Source: JBARRO01 sp049644265 (GTDB lineage Bacteria > Bacteroidota > Ignavibacteria > UBA10030). Taken from it: a stretch of DNA of 40,103 nucleotides. Location: positions 1 to 40,103 of the forward strand of contig JBARRO010000114.1 of assembly GCA_049644265.1 (NCBI GenBank). Reading direction: 5' to 3'. The translations under genes and the position numbers were made by a program. The notes below the pieces were generated by a model, which saw only the letters and a program-made list of their open reading frames with translations, did not search any database and was not told where the DNA came from. This document shows positions 23,485-31,858 of this stretch, piece after piece; the first letter of the stretch is position 1; every line of letters starts with the position of its first letter.

Positions 23485-23630
23485 GTAGGAAGTTTAGAAT
23501 TTGGAGTTCAAAGGTCAAGGTTCAAAGTTGGGACTTTGGATTTGACTTTTGATTTGATATTTGAGCTTTGATATTTGAACTTGTTCGTAGGGTGTTGGAC
23601 ATTGAACATTGGAACTTGAATTGCTTCACC
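23485..23630. repeat. TTTGA/TTGAAC word-repeat tract (tract F)
   Basis: The convergent gap between folA and the SDR gene is filled from the folA stop with AT-rich words built on ttTGA and tTGAAC: ttcaaaggtcaaggttcaaag, gactttggatttgactttt, gatttgatatttgagctttg, then acattgaacattggaacttg. There is no gene and no simple terminator stem, although both neighbours end here. Confidence 0.7.
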
Positions 23631-23635
23631 TTCCT

Positions 23636-24427
23636 CTAATTCACTCCTTTCGTAAGTCCTCCGTCAACCAGCAGCGTCACCCCGTTGATATAAGCAGCTT
23701 GTTCTGAGGCGAGAAAGGCCACCACGTTCCCAATCTCCCCCGGCTTGCCCATTCTTCCAGCCGGGATCTGTTTTGCTGCTTCAAGAAGATACTCCTCCAG
23801 TTTCATCTTCTTTTCCTCAGCCCGCGCACGATTAAGGTCTTCCTGTCGTTTTGTGAGAATATTCCCCGGACAGACCGCGTTAATGGTGATATTGTCCTTT
23901 GCATGAACATTCGCGAGAATCTTTGAAAGGGCATGTATTCCCGGCCGCACGGATGCCGAAAGGATAAGCTCGTTGATCGGCTGCTTTGCCACAAACGACG
24001 TGATCGTAATGATTCTCCCCCACCTCTGGCGGGCCATCATCGGCAAAACTTCCCGCGTCATCCGGACCATGCTCATCATCGTCAGCTGAAATCCCTTCTC
24101 CCACGCATCGTCGGAGAGCTCCAGGATTGAGCCGACCGGAGGCCCACCTGCGTTGTTTACAAGGACATGGACCGTACCGAATTGATCGCGTGCGGTATCG
24201 ACAAACCGTTTGATGTCCGCCGGATTCGCAACATCCGCTTTGACCGGAACCACCATGGAACCGGTGGCCGCAGTGATTTCCCTTGCCGTATCCTGGACAT
24301 CCCTCTCGTTGCGCCCGCAAATGATAACGGTGGCGCCTTCAGCGGCCAGCGCGTGCGCAGAAGCCCTCCCAAGGCCCTTGCTCGCTGCAGCCACGAGAGC
24401 AACTTTCCCTTTCAATCCGAGGTCCAT
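23636..24427 (-). CDS. SDR-family oxidoreductase lacking the usual Tyr-x3-Lys
   Basis: 263-residue Rossmann-fold short-chain dehydrogenase. AASKGLGRASA (14-24) is the NAD(P) loop, VLVNNAGGPPVG the NNAG motif, and IITITSF carries the catalytic-position Ser144. Where FabG-like enzymes have Tyr-x3-Lys, this protein has SASVR (Ser157, Arg161), so both key residues are replaced. The rest of the fold is intact through NAVCPGNILT and the C-terminal FLASEQAAYINGVTLLVDGG. A divergent SDR subgroup with such changes is plausible; reaction unknown. It is the last gene behind marC in a minus-strand run. Confidence 0.9.
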   Translation of the reverse strand: MDLGLKGKVALVAAASKGLGRASAHALAAEGATVIICGRNERDVQDTAREITAATGSMVVPVKADVANPADIKRFVDTARDQFGTVHVLVNNAGGPPVGSILELSDDAWEKGFQLTMMSMVRMTREVLPMMARQRWGRIITITSFVAKQPINELILSASVRPGIHALSKILANVHAKDNITINAVCPGNILTKRQEDLNRARAEEKKMKLEEYLLEAAKQIPAGRMGKPGEIGNVVAFLASEQAAYINGVTLLVDGGLTKGVN

Positions 24428-24445
24428 CGATTCAAGCTCCTTTCA

Positions 24446-25039
24446 CTACGGTGGTGAAATCATTGCCGTAAGCCCTACGCGAATCATCATCACGGCAATC
24501 GCAACCATGAACAACGCCGAAACCTTTGCGACGGCCTGCGAGGTAGTTTTCCCCATCAAAGCACTGATGGCATCCGAGTACCGGAACACCAGCCAGACAA
24601 CAGCCAGATTGGCAAGGAGAGAAATGATCGTGACCGCATAACCGTAGGTGTCGACAAGAATCAGGATCGTCGTCAGCGCAGCGGGTCCGATGATGAGAGG
24701 AATTCCAATCGGCACAACGCCTGCATTTTCCACCGGTCGTCTGAGCGCATTGTCCGAAAATACAAGCTCGACAACCGCAAGAATCAAAAGGACAATTCCC
24801 CCGCCGACCCGAAAATCATTCTCTGTAATGCCGAGGAACCGGAAGATCGCCTGCCCCCCGAAGAGGAACACGAGTGCGACGCCGAGCGCCGTCAACGTCG
24901 CCTGGGTGACGAGTGTTTTCTTTTGAGGGCGTGGGAGCTTTTCGGTGAGGGAAAGAAACAGGGGAATGACCCCAAAGACATCGATGGCGACGAAGAGAGG
25001 AATGAACGAGAGAAGCAGGTCATTGAATTCGAATCGCAT
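24446..25039 (-). CDS. MarC-family integral membrane protein
   Basis: 197 residues, six membrane helices, matching the UPF0056/MarC family. The opening has FIPLFVAIDVFGVIPLFLSL, the middle VGGGIVLLILAVVELVF and VVPIGIPLIIGPAALTTILI, and the final helix SALFMVAIAVMMIRVGL. The family was once linked to multiple antibiotic resistance, but its real role is unknown; transport is assumed. ATG 25039 is preferred over the TTG just before it. It is followed by the SDR gene after 18 bases. Confidence 0.9.
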   Translation of the reverse strand: MRFEFNDLLLSFIPLFVAIDVFGVIPLFLSLTEKLPRPQKKTLVTQATLTALGVALVFLFGGQAIFRFLGITENDFRVGGGIVLLILAVVELVFSDNALRRPVENAGVVPIGIPLIIGPAALTTILILVDTYGYAVTIISLLANLAVVWLVFRYSDAISALMGKTTSQAVAKVSALFMVAIAVMMIRVGLTAMISPP

Positions 25040-25086
25040 CAACGCACTCGTCGAACCTTAGGGATGCGCAGCACACGAGCCGGGCG

Positions 25087-25353
25087 TCAGGAAATCGGGA
25101 TCCCTTTTTCCTGAAGCCTTGAGCTCACGAGTTCGTAGACTTTTTCCAGCGGAAGTTTGGTCCTGGACCCGGATGTCAAAACGGCTTGACGAAGAGTTCC
25201 TTTGTGTTCTTTGAGCCATGCCCAGACATGGTATCCGAGCCGATTGCGGTCGTTCGGCTCCTGCGTCTCGACATCGGCGACGATGCCGTAGGCAAACTTT
25301 TCCAGGGATTCGGGGGAGAATTCAGATACGGCAGCGGGTGGTTTGGTTGTCAT
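25087..25353 (-). CDS. Small hypothetical protein (88 aa)
   Basis: From ATG 25353 the protein is a soluble, mostly helical 88-residue polypeptide (SPESLEKFAYGIVADVETQE, NRLGYHVWAWLKEHKGTLRQ, KLPLEKVYELVSSRLQEKG). No domain recognised. The frame is open to 25404 but the extra residues are weak. It lies between the SpoIIE phosphatase and MarC in the same direction, 47 bases before marC. An inverted repeat and a TATATT box lie upstream (see 25394-25417). Confidence 0.6.
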   Translation of the reverse strand: MTTKPPAAVSEFSPESLEKFAYGIVADVETQEPNDRNRLGYHVWAWLKEHKGTLRQAVLTSGSRTKLPLEKVYELVSSRLQEKGIPIS

Positions 25354-25393
25354 GGGTCGGCTGTTCTCATGAGTTGGAAAACGAAGCACCAGG

Positions 25394-25417
25394 AATATAG
25401 ACACTTTTCGTGAAAAG
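25394..25417 (-). promoter_or_regulatory. Possible operator plus -10 box before the 88-aa gene
   Basis: CTTTTC-GT-GAAAAG (25404-25417) is a 6+6 inverted repeat. On the minus strand it is followed four bases later by TATATT (25399-25394), so it would sit in the spacer of a promoter, where a repressor could act. No good -35 hexamer is seen at 17 bases. Confidence 0.25.
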
Positions 25418-25436
25418 AAAAAGCGGGAAACAATCT

Positions 25437-27950
25437 TTATCGGCCCAACTCGCCGGCTTTCACGATGACCATCGTCAGGTCGTCGTGCTGCTCGGCGCTT
25501 CCCCGAAACTCCTCCACCGCCGAGACAATCGAGTGCTGAAGCTCCGATGCTGTGAGCAAACGTTTCCGCTTCACGAGTTCGGTCACGGTTTCTTCACCGA
25601 ACTGAGTTCCGCGCTCATTCATCGCTTCCGTCAACCCGTCGGTGTAGAACAGGAAGATGCTCTCGGCTTTCAACGGCTGGACAATTTCCTCCAGGTTGCT
25701 TTCAAAGACCGGTCCGCGCTCAAGGCCAAGCCCTATGCCGGCGCCCTCGAGGTATTTCAGGGATCCGTTCGTTCCGATCAACGCCTTGTTGTGTCCTGCA
25801 CGGCAGATGCGCACCTCGCGTTTGGTCATATCGAACAGGGCAAGGATCATCGTGATAAACGACTTCCTTTCGATTCCGTCATAGATCCTCCTGTTGACAT
25901 GGATGAGCATCTCTTTCGGCGAATCGTACATGTGGGCCGCAAGCTGCACCATTCCCTGGATCTTGGACATATAGAGAGCTGCCGACATCCCTTTCCCGGA
26001 GACGTCCGCGACTACGACCAGCAGCTTCGTCGGGCTCATTTCAATGAAGTCGTAGTAATCGCCGCCAACCGTCAGTGCTGGCAATGAAATGCCTGAGACC
26101 TCCAAACCCGGGATGGTTGGATTCCCTTTCGGCAGAAGCCCCTTTTGGATGCGAAGGGCAAGGGAAAGTTCTTCCTTGATTTTTTCCTTTTCGATTTCCG
26201 ACTTGTGCAGTCGTGAGTTTTCAATTGCAATAGCAGCCTGCCCTCCGACCGTCGAGAGCAGGTCGATATCCTCCTGCGAGTACACTTTGCCGGACAGCTT
26301 GGGGCCGACGTTAATAAGTCCAACCAGCCGGTCTTTGAGGAACATGGGGATGGAAAGCACGACGCCCGAGCGGATCAGTTTATCTTTGTCGACGGGGTTC
26401 AGGTTGATCGCATCCGGTTCGTACGCCAGAATGGCAAAGCTCTGCGGCCGTTTGGACCCCCGCAGCACACTCAGGAGCCCCATCTCCACTTCGCCGAATG
26501 AGCAGCAATCCTGCTCGATGTTCTGCGAAACACTGAAACACCCCTCCGTCTCGTCGCACAAGACCACCGAGACTTTTTCAATATGCATCGTGTCAGAGAT
26601 ACGATGAATTATCGAGTTCAGGATTTCTTCCAGATTGATCTTTCCGGGGAGTTCACGCGTGAACTCGAGAAGCGCACGCTGGTAGTTGTACCGCTCCTGG
26701 TAGAACACGCGATCGATCCCCTCCTGCATGCGTCGCTTCAACGGGTCGAACGCAAACGCAATAATCACGAGGGCGAAGATGATAAGCGCCTGGTTCTCCT
26801 CGACTCCCAGGACGTACGTCATGAAACTGCCGAGGCCGTACACTGTTAAAATGTAGATCGCGGCAACGCTCGCGGTCACGGTCGTATAGATAAGACTGCG
26901 TTTGATGATCAGGTCGATATCCATGAGGCGATACCGGACGATCGCGTACCCAAACATGATCGGCACGATGATAATCAGGAACGCGGGAAGCAGCAGTGTA
27001 GGATTCAGGAATGCGGCGAACGGATTGATCACGGAAACGGCAATGACATAGCAGAACGTCAGGATTCCGATCGCTACTCCCAACAGAATAGGCCTTAGTT
27101 CTTTTCGCCGCTGCGGCTGTACCAACCTGGCGTAGCTATGCACAAACACGGCAAGCCCGCCCAGGTAGAAGGCATATCGTGAATAGAAGATGGGGGCATT
27201 GAGCTTCACCAAGAAAGGGATCCTCGGAGCCAACAGGAGTCCGACATACAAAAGAACGGCGACAGCATAGAGAGCAACCGTGAACCACCGACGATCCAGA
27301 ATTTTCTTTCGCACCGGGAAGAAACAGAAGTACCGCACAAACATCGGGAGGCCAAAAATCGTGACAACTGAAAAGGCGACACGGAAGTTGACCAATTTCC
27401 AGGTTGGATCGTTCACGCCGAAATCCGTGGCTGACATTCCAAAAAAGAGCATCGACCAGAGTCCATAGCGCGCAAACATGCGCTGGACCGTCCCTTGCGG
27501 CCTGACGAGAACCACAACCATCCCCATGAGCAGGAACCCGAGTCCATAGAAAAACTGGGCCAGGTAGGCCATGTTGACCGATTTGAGAATCAAAACATTT
27601 GTGTCAAACTGCTTTCCGTCGCGCTCGATGGTGTAGCGGACGACGGTGCCGGCCAGCTTGTTGATGTAGAGCTGGGCGTCCTGACTCGTTTTGAATTCCG
27701 TGTCATTAATCTTGAGAAGGTAGTCCCCGTTTTTGACTCCGGCCGACTCCGTGACGCCGCCGGAAACAATTTCGGTGATCAGCATACGAGACGTGCCCTT
27801 GTCGGTCCAACGGCATTGATCGTTCCCTGTGATCCTGATGAAAATGTGATGATAGAAGTTCACAAAGCAGGCAGCAAGGATGAGGGTCGCACAAAGGCTG
27901 TAGATGATCCGGATGGAACGGGGGGACATCGAATCAAAGGGATTTTTCAT
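25437..27950 (-). CDS. PDZ-membrane-GAF-SpoIIE (PP2C) protein phosphatase
   Basis: 837-residue signalling phosphatase of the RsbU/SpoIIE type that would dephosphorylate an anti-anti-sigma factor. Order: one N-terminal helix (about 15-33), a PDZ-like domain (about 50-120, SGGVTESAGVKNGDYLLKIN), about eight membrane helices (125-400), a linker with GIDRVFYQERYNYQRALLEF, a GAF domain (about 435-580), a coiled segment, and the PP2C domain. The last carries GGDYYDF (629-635), ADVSGKGMSAAL and a final EQHDDLTMVIVK, the metal-binding aspartates. No anti-sigma kinase or STAS gene lies nearby. Sensing peptides or lipids at the PDZ-membrane part is inference. Confidence 0.92.
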   Translation of the reverse strand: MKNPFDSMSPRSIRIIYSLCATLILAACFVNFYHHIFIRITGNDQCRWTDKGTSRMLITEIVSGGVTESAGVKNGDYLLKINDTEFKTSQDAQLYINKLAGTVVRYTIERDGKQFDTNVLILKSVNMAYLAQFFYGLGFLLMGMVVVLVRPQGTVQRMFARYGLWSMLFFGMSATDFGVNDPTWKLVNFRVAFSVVTIFGLPMFVRYFCFFPVRKKILDRRWFTVALYAVAVLLYVGLLLAPRIPFLVKLNAPIFYSRYAFYLGGLAVFVHSYARLVQPQRRKELRPILLGVAIGILTFCYVIAVSVINPFAAFLNPTLLLPAFLIIIVPIMFGYAIVRYRLMDIDLIIKRSLIYTTVTASVAAIYILTVYGLGSFMTYVLGVEENQALIIFALVIIAFAFDPLKRRMQEGIDRVFYQERYNYQRALLEFTRELPGKINLEEILNSIIHRISDTMHIEKVSVVLCDETEGCFSVSQNIEQDCCSFGEVEMGLLSVLRGSKRPQSFAILAYEPDAINLNPVDKDKLIRSGVVLSIPMFLKDRLVGLINVGPKLSGKVYSQEDIDLLSTVGGQAAIAIENSRLHKSEIEKEKIKEELSLALRIQKGLLPKGNPTIPGLEVSGISLPALTVGGDYYDFIEMSPTKLLVVVADVSGKGMSAALYMSKIQGMVQLAAHMYDSPKEMLIHVNRRIYDGIERKSFITMILALFDMTKREVRICRAGHNKALIGTNGSLKYLEGAGIGLGLERGPVFESNLEEIVQPLKAESIFLFYTDGLTEAMNERGTQFGEETVTELVKRKRLLTASELQHSIVSAVEEFRGSAEQHDDLTMVIVKAGELGR

Positions 27951-27980
27951 AGCGCCTGCTCAGTCGTGCGATGGGGTGGC

Positions 27981-28006
27981 GTATTCTCTTCTTTACGGGA
28001 GAATAC
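27981..28006. other. Inverted repeat between phosphatase and patatin genes
   Basis: GTATTCTC (27981-27988) and GAGAATAC (27999-28006) can form an 8-bp stem with 10-base loop in the 72-base gap after the patatin stop. No T-run follows in either direction, so termination is possible but weak. Confidence 0.35.
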
Positions 28007-28022
28007 CCTATTCGTTGCGCTT

Positions 28023-30773
28023 CTAAAGAGGATAGCCGATACTGAAATAGCCCACCAATGGTCCAAGGCTCAAAGGACGGTCCAGAAGGTCCTTCCGAAG
28101 GTAGAAACTTCTTCCGAGGGAAAACTCTGCCGGCCCGACTGCCGTGTCAAAGCCGACCCCAATGCCGAGCCCGTGATGCAGGTCGATAAACCGTATTTCC
28201 TCCGGTTTCGCCCAGATCGATCCAAAGTCATAGCGCACTTTGAGATACGTGTCGAAGAAGATTCTGAATGGAAGCGCGTACTGATATTCGATGCTGGCGA
28301 GAAACAGCTGTCTGCCGCGGGCATTGTCCTCGCGGAATCCAAAAAATGACTCCTGTCCGCCAATCGTGAACAGCTCGCTCACCGGAGTCGATTCATCCGC
28401 AAGTCCCAGGACAAACCTCGGGTGGAGCGTGTGACGGTTGAAGAGGGTCCGATACACATCATACCCAAACAACATCTTCGTGTACGACACAGCACTTCCC
28501 ACCGAAGAAAGGGCCGTTTCATACGAAAAATTCAGCGCGATGCCGTCCGTAGTAAAGGGAAATTTGTCTTTCGTATCGACCCGGGTTCCAAAACGAAGGG
28601 CTCTGATGGTGTATTCGTCATTATCAATCGGTTGATTGAAGAGATTGGACAGTCGATGCTTTTCCAGTCTCCCCTCTATGGTCACGCTTCCAAGCCGTTC
28701 CAATTGAGATCCAAACGATGCCGACCACCCGGTCTTCAGCTCCCGGAATTCTCCCGTCCTGACCCTGTTGAATCGCGTGGGATCGTCTTCGGGCTCATCA
28801 CTGTAGACATTGATATCGCGCGACAAGGAGTACCCGCGCAATCCGAATGTGAGGTACGAGTTAAAGATTCGTGTGACAATGAACTCACCGATGTAGCTCT
28901 GATTCCTTCCACCCCCAAATGCCCGGACGCCAAGTTCAGCCCCGATGCCGAGGAAGTTCTCATCGCGCACGTCGATTGAGGGCTGGATGTTCCGCTCGTT
29001 GTCGATTCGCATCCCGAAACGAATGAGCTCCGTACTGCGCTCCCTGACATTGATGACGACGATGTTGTGCTCTCCCTCCCTGTGGACCCTGATAAGCGCC
29101 TGCTCAAAAAGGTTCGTCCCATAGAGATTGGTGAGACCCTGGGCAATTTTTTCGACCTGGAAAATATCACCCTCCTGCCAGGGCAATTCGCGCCAGATCA
29201 CATAGTCCCGCGTCTTGGTCGTGCCTTCAATCTCAATCCTGTAGATCCTTCCTTCCTCCAACGAGATTGTCGCGGCTCCGGACGTCGAGTCGAATTTCGC
29301 ATCGAGAATTCTCGCAAGCGAATACCCGTGTTCGCGATAGAGTGAGAGGACCTCCTCAAGCGCTTTTTCTGCCTGAATATTGTTCAGGCGTTTGCCCAGA
29401 AGCGGCCGAAAGCCCGCGAGCAGAGAGTCCTGGCTCAGCACTTCGGCGCCGACCACGGAAACAGACGTGAGAAAAGGATTGGGAGTGATGTGAATTCCGA
29501 TTCTCGTCCGGTCGGAACCCTCCTGAACCGTTGCTTCAACATTCTGATAATCCCCCTCTTCATACAATTCCGTAAGAAACTCACGCAACTCCGCTTCGGA
29601 AACCCCGGGCTTCCTCCCGAGTTCATCAACCCATTTCCCAAATTTGTCGCTCAGGAGTATCCTCTCCACTTCAAATTGAGGATTCTTGTATTCCCGACCC
29701 CTCGGCCCGGACATCGCAAGAAGCCGATCGTGAAGAAGCGCCTTCAACCGTGGGATGGCAAGTTCTGTCGCGCGCTCACCCAGCTCGATCAGTGAGTCCA
29801 ATCCCGTAAAATCGGACGAGATGTGGCCGCCAAGGTTCGGTGTGATGACGAGGTCCGCTTTTTCAAGCGCAGTTCTATTTGCCATTTGCATCATGATGCC
29901 CATGAGCTGTTCGCCGATTTCCCAAGGAGCATTGATCTTGTGGGCGGGACGCAAGGGACTCGTGACATCGACGGCAACAACGATCTCTGCGCCCTCGTCC
30001 CGGGCAACATCAACAGGAATGTTGGCAATGAGGCCGCCGTCAAGGAGCTGCATCGTGTCTTTCCTGACGCTGCTGAAGAGCAAGGGAACGGCGACGCTCG
30101 CGCGCATCGCCTCGGAAAGGTCTCCACTCTTGAGAACGACCTGCTTGCCTGAAATGAGGTCCGTTGTCACTGCGCGAAACGGGATGCGCATTTCATCAAA
30201 GGTTGGATTGGGATGGTAGATTCCCTGCAAAGCCAGGAGGTTGAGATAATTTGTAAGCTGGTGTCCCGTCGAGAGCGACGAGGGAATGATCGGTTCGAGT
30301 CCGTTGAACCGAAGAACGAGCAGGCTCCGGTCGGTCGCGAGCTTCTGGTCAAGAAACATGTCCCTCCTGCGCGCCTCGTCATCGTAGCTCAGGACTTCGG
30401 ACCATAGGGTCGTGTCTGCAAGAAGCTGAAGGTCGGCGGTGGAATATCCTGCTGCATACAGTCCGCCAATGATGCTGCCGATACTCGTCCCGACAATGAG
30501 ATTGACGGGAATGTCGTTTCGTTCGAGCGCTTTGAGGACTCCCACGGAGGAAATACCACGGGCACCGCCACCACTCAGGACGACAGCGACACGCGGCAAA
30601 CGAACCTGCGGGTGGTTAATGAGTTGGACATGGTGATGCGCATTCTCATCAAACAATGGCCGTATGACCGTCGAGCCCGCCTGCGTAGAGTCATTTCGGG
30701 CGCTGACGGCAAGGGCGTTGATGGGAAGGATGACGAAGGCAAGAGCGGCGAGAACAAATCCCCGGTACTTCAT
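28023..30773 (-). CDS. Patatin-like phospholipase fused to POTRA and Omp85 barrel
   Basis: 916-residue outer-membrane protein in the style of PlpD (type Vd). A signal peptide (MKYRGFVLAALAFVILPINA) is followed by a patatin domain (about 60-345): oxyanion loop SGGGARGISSVG, nucleophile elbow GTSIGS (Ser97), and DGG with catalytic Asp245. A POTRA-like region (about 365-570, with SLEEGRIYRIEIEG) leads to an Omp85/BamA-type barrel. That barrel includes RSTELIRFGMRIDNERNIQP, GQESFFGFREDNARGRQLF and ends FSIGYPL. The catalytic dyad is intact. Expected to insert itself in the outer membrane and present or release a lipase. Confidence 0.92.
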   Translation of the reverse strand: MKYRGFVLAALAFVILPINALAVSARNDSTQAGSTVIRPLFDENAHHHVQLINHPQVRLPRVAVVLSGGGARGISSVGVLKALERNDIPVNLIVGTSIGSIIGGLYAAGYSTADLQLLADTTLWSEVLSYDDEARRRDMFLDQKLATDRSLLVLRFNGLEPIIPSSLSTGHQLTNYLNLLALQGIYHPNPTFDEMRIPFRAVTTDLISGKQVVLKSGDLSEAMRASVAVPLLFSSVRKDTMQLLDGGLIANIPVDVARDEGAEIVVAVDVTSPLRPAHKINAPWEIGEQLMGIMMQMANRTALEKADLVITPNLGGHISSDFTGLDSLIELGERATELAIPRLKALLHDRLLAMSGPRGREYKNPQFEVERILLSDKFGKWVDELGRKPGVSEAELREFLTELYEEGDYQNVEATVQEGSDRTRIGIHITPNPFLTSVSVVGAEVLSQDSLLAGFRPLLGKRLNNIQAEKALEEVLSLYREHGYSLARILDAKFDSTSGAATISLEEGRIYRIEIEGTTKTRDYVIWRELPWQEGDIFQVEKIAQGLTNLYGTNLFEQALIRVHREGEHNIVVINVRERSTELIRFGMRIDNERNIQPSIDVRDENFLGIGAELGVRAFGGGRNQSYIGEFIVTRIFNSYLTFGLRGYSLSRDINVYSDEPEDDPTRFNRVRTGEFRELKTGWSASFGSQLERLGSVTIEGRLEKHRLSNLFNQPIDNDEYTIRALRFGTRVDTKDKFPFTTDGIALNFSYETALSSVGSAVSYTKMLFGYDVYRTLFNRHTLHPRFVLGLADESTPVSELFTIGGQESFFGFREDNARGRQLFLASIEYQYALPFRIFFDTYLKVRYDFGSIWAKPEEIRFIDLHHGLGIGVGFDTAVGPAEFSLGRSFYLRKDLLDRPLSLGPLVGYFSIGYPL

Positions 30774-30785
30774 GGTCGTTTTATG

Positions 30786-30814
30786 AAAGTACCGAATTAT
30801 CGTGCCAATATCAA
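30786..30814 (-). promoter_or_regulatory. Sigma-70-like promoter of the patatin-Omp85 gene
   Basis: On the minus strand TTGATA (30814-30809), 17-base spacer, TACTTT (30791-30786). The same -10 TACTTT occurs in the promoter at 4757. The start codon at 30773 would leave only a few leader bases. Confidence 0.35.
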
Positions 30815-30847
30815 AAGAAGCAGCGGGAGGGATAGGAGTGTGAAATA

Positions 30848-31693
30848 CTAGGTCGCAACGTCAAAACTTTCATGAGTGCTTGTGAGTCTCCCGGCAACCT
30901 CCTCCGCGTCACATTCCTTTGTGAATTCGACAAACAAGGTGCCGTCGACAAGGATCTTCGGGTGAATGCTGAGGCGCAACTGCTCGCCATACACCTCCTT
31001 TCTCCTCGCCAGCGGGACGGCCGACGCCTTCCGGAGATTGCCGAGGTACGTCCACAGGTTCACGAGAACTATAAAGGGATAGAGCAGAGGAAAGAGCACA
31101 ACGGAAGTGGGTTTCGCCTGCTCGAAGTGAATCTTCGCTATGGCAAACCCCGATAGCCTTGCAAGCACCCGCAGTTTCTGAATCCCGATGAGAAAAATGT
31201 GCCCGAAATAAATCTCCCTGGATGCCTGTTGATGCACCATCCACACGGAATCCAGTTCGTTGGGCGGCATAAGGCTTCCGAATCGCTCACTCTCAGAAAA
31301 CAAGTAGCTAAGCTTCGAACGCAGGTTTGAGGCATTCGGAGTAGTGAGGAGAAGGACTCCTCCCGGCTTGAGAATCCTGTTCAGCTCCTGAAGAGCTTTG
31401 TATTGGTCGCTGAAATGCTCAATCCCCTCCTGGCAAATCACGACGTCTGCGGTGTGTCGCTGGAGCGGGATCCCGTCGAGAACATTCGCGCGTTGACACA
31501 CGAGGCCGACGACGCGGAAGTACTCGGGAAAGAGGTCGAAGGGCGAAACCCGGGCACCGGCATCGATCAGTGCCTGGGAAGTGACTCCCGTCCCCGCAGG
31601 CACATCGACCACATGCTTGCCCCGGAACATCTCCGCATGTTCATCGATGAACTTGTTGAAGAAAATCTTAAATCCTTCGGGCGATATTGCCAC
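30848..31693 (-). CDS. SAM-dependent methyltransferase (class I)
   Basis: 281 residues from GTG 31693, the first normal start after an in-frame TGA. The SAM loop VVDVPAGTGVTSQALIDAG is at 28-46. The motif IVCQEGIEHF-type segment (ADVVICQEGIEHFSD) and LNRILKPGGVLLLTTPNASN are characteristic of Methyltransf_11/23 enzymes acting on small molecules, lipids or sugars. A hydrophobic stretch (PTSVVLFPLLYPFIVLVNLW) near 200 may contact a membrane. It is divergent from the BatA-like gene; the substrate is unknown. Confidence 0.85.
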   Translation of the reverse strand: MAISPEGFKIFFNKFIDEHAEMFRGKHVVDVPAGTGVTSQALIDAGARVSPFDLFPEYFRVVGLVCQRANVLDGIPLQRHTADVVICQEGIEHFSDQYKALQELNRILKPGGVLLLTTPNASNLRSKLSYLFSESERFGSLMPPNELDSVWMVHQQASREIYFGHIFLIGIQKLRVLARLSGFAIAKIHFEQAKPTSVVLFPLLYPFIVLVNLWTYLGNLRKASAVPLARRKEVYGEQLRLSIHPKILVDGTLFVEFTKECDAEEVAGRLTSTHESFDVAT

Positions 31694-31792
31694 AGCGCTG
31701 TCCGGAGAGGTGGTGGGAATGAGACGTCAACTGCCCGTGAAGCTATCGAATAAATTTTCGAAATGCCACAGAACAGATTGCGCCGCCATTCC

Positions 31793-31821
31793 TTGATTTT
31801 CGGACATTATCGACTTATGTT
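31793..31821 (+). promoter_or_regulatory. Sigma-70-like promoter before the VWA gene
   Basis: TTGATT (31793-31798), 17-base spacer, TATGTT (31816-31821), about 37 bases before ATG 31859. It supports that ATG over the upstream open frame beginning at 31763. Confidence 0.4.
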
Positions 31822-31858
31822 GATAAACGCTTCCGAAGAACTCTATCCGATCCACCCT

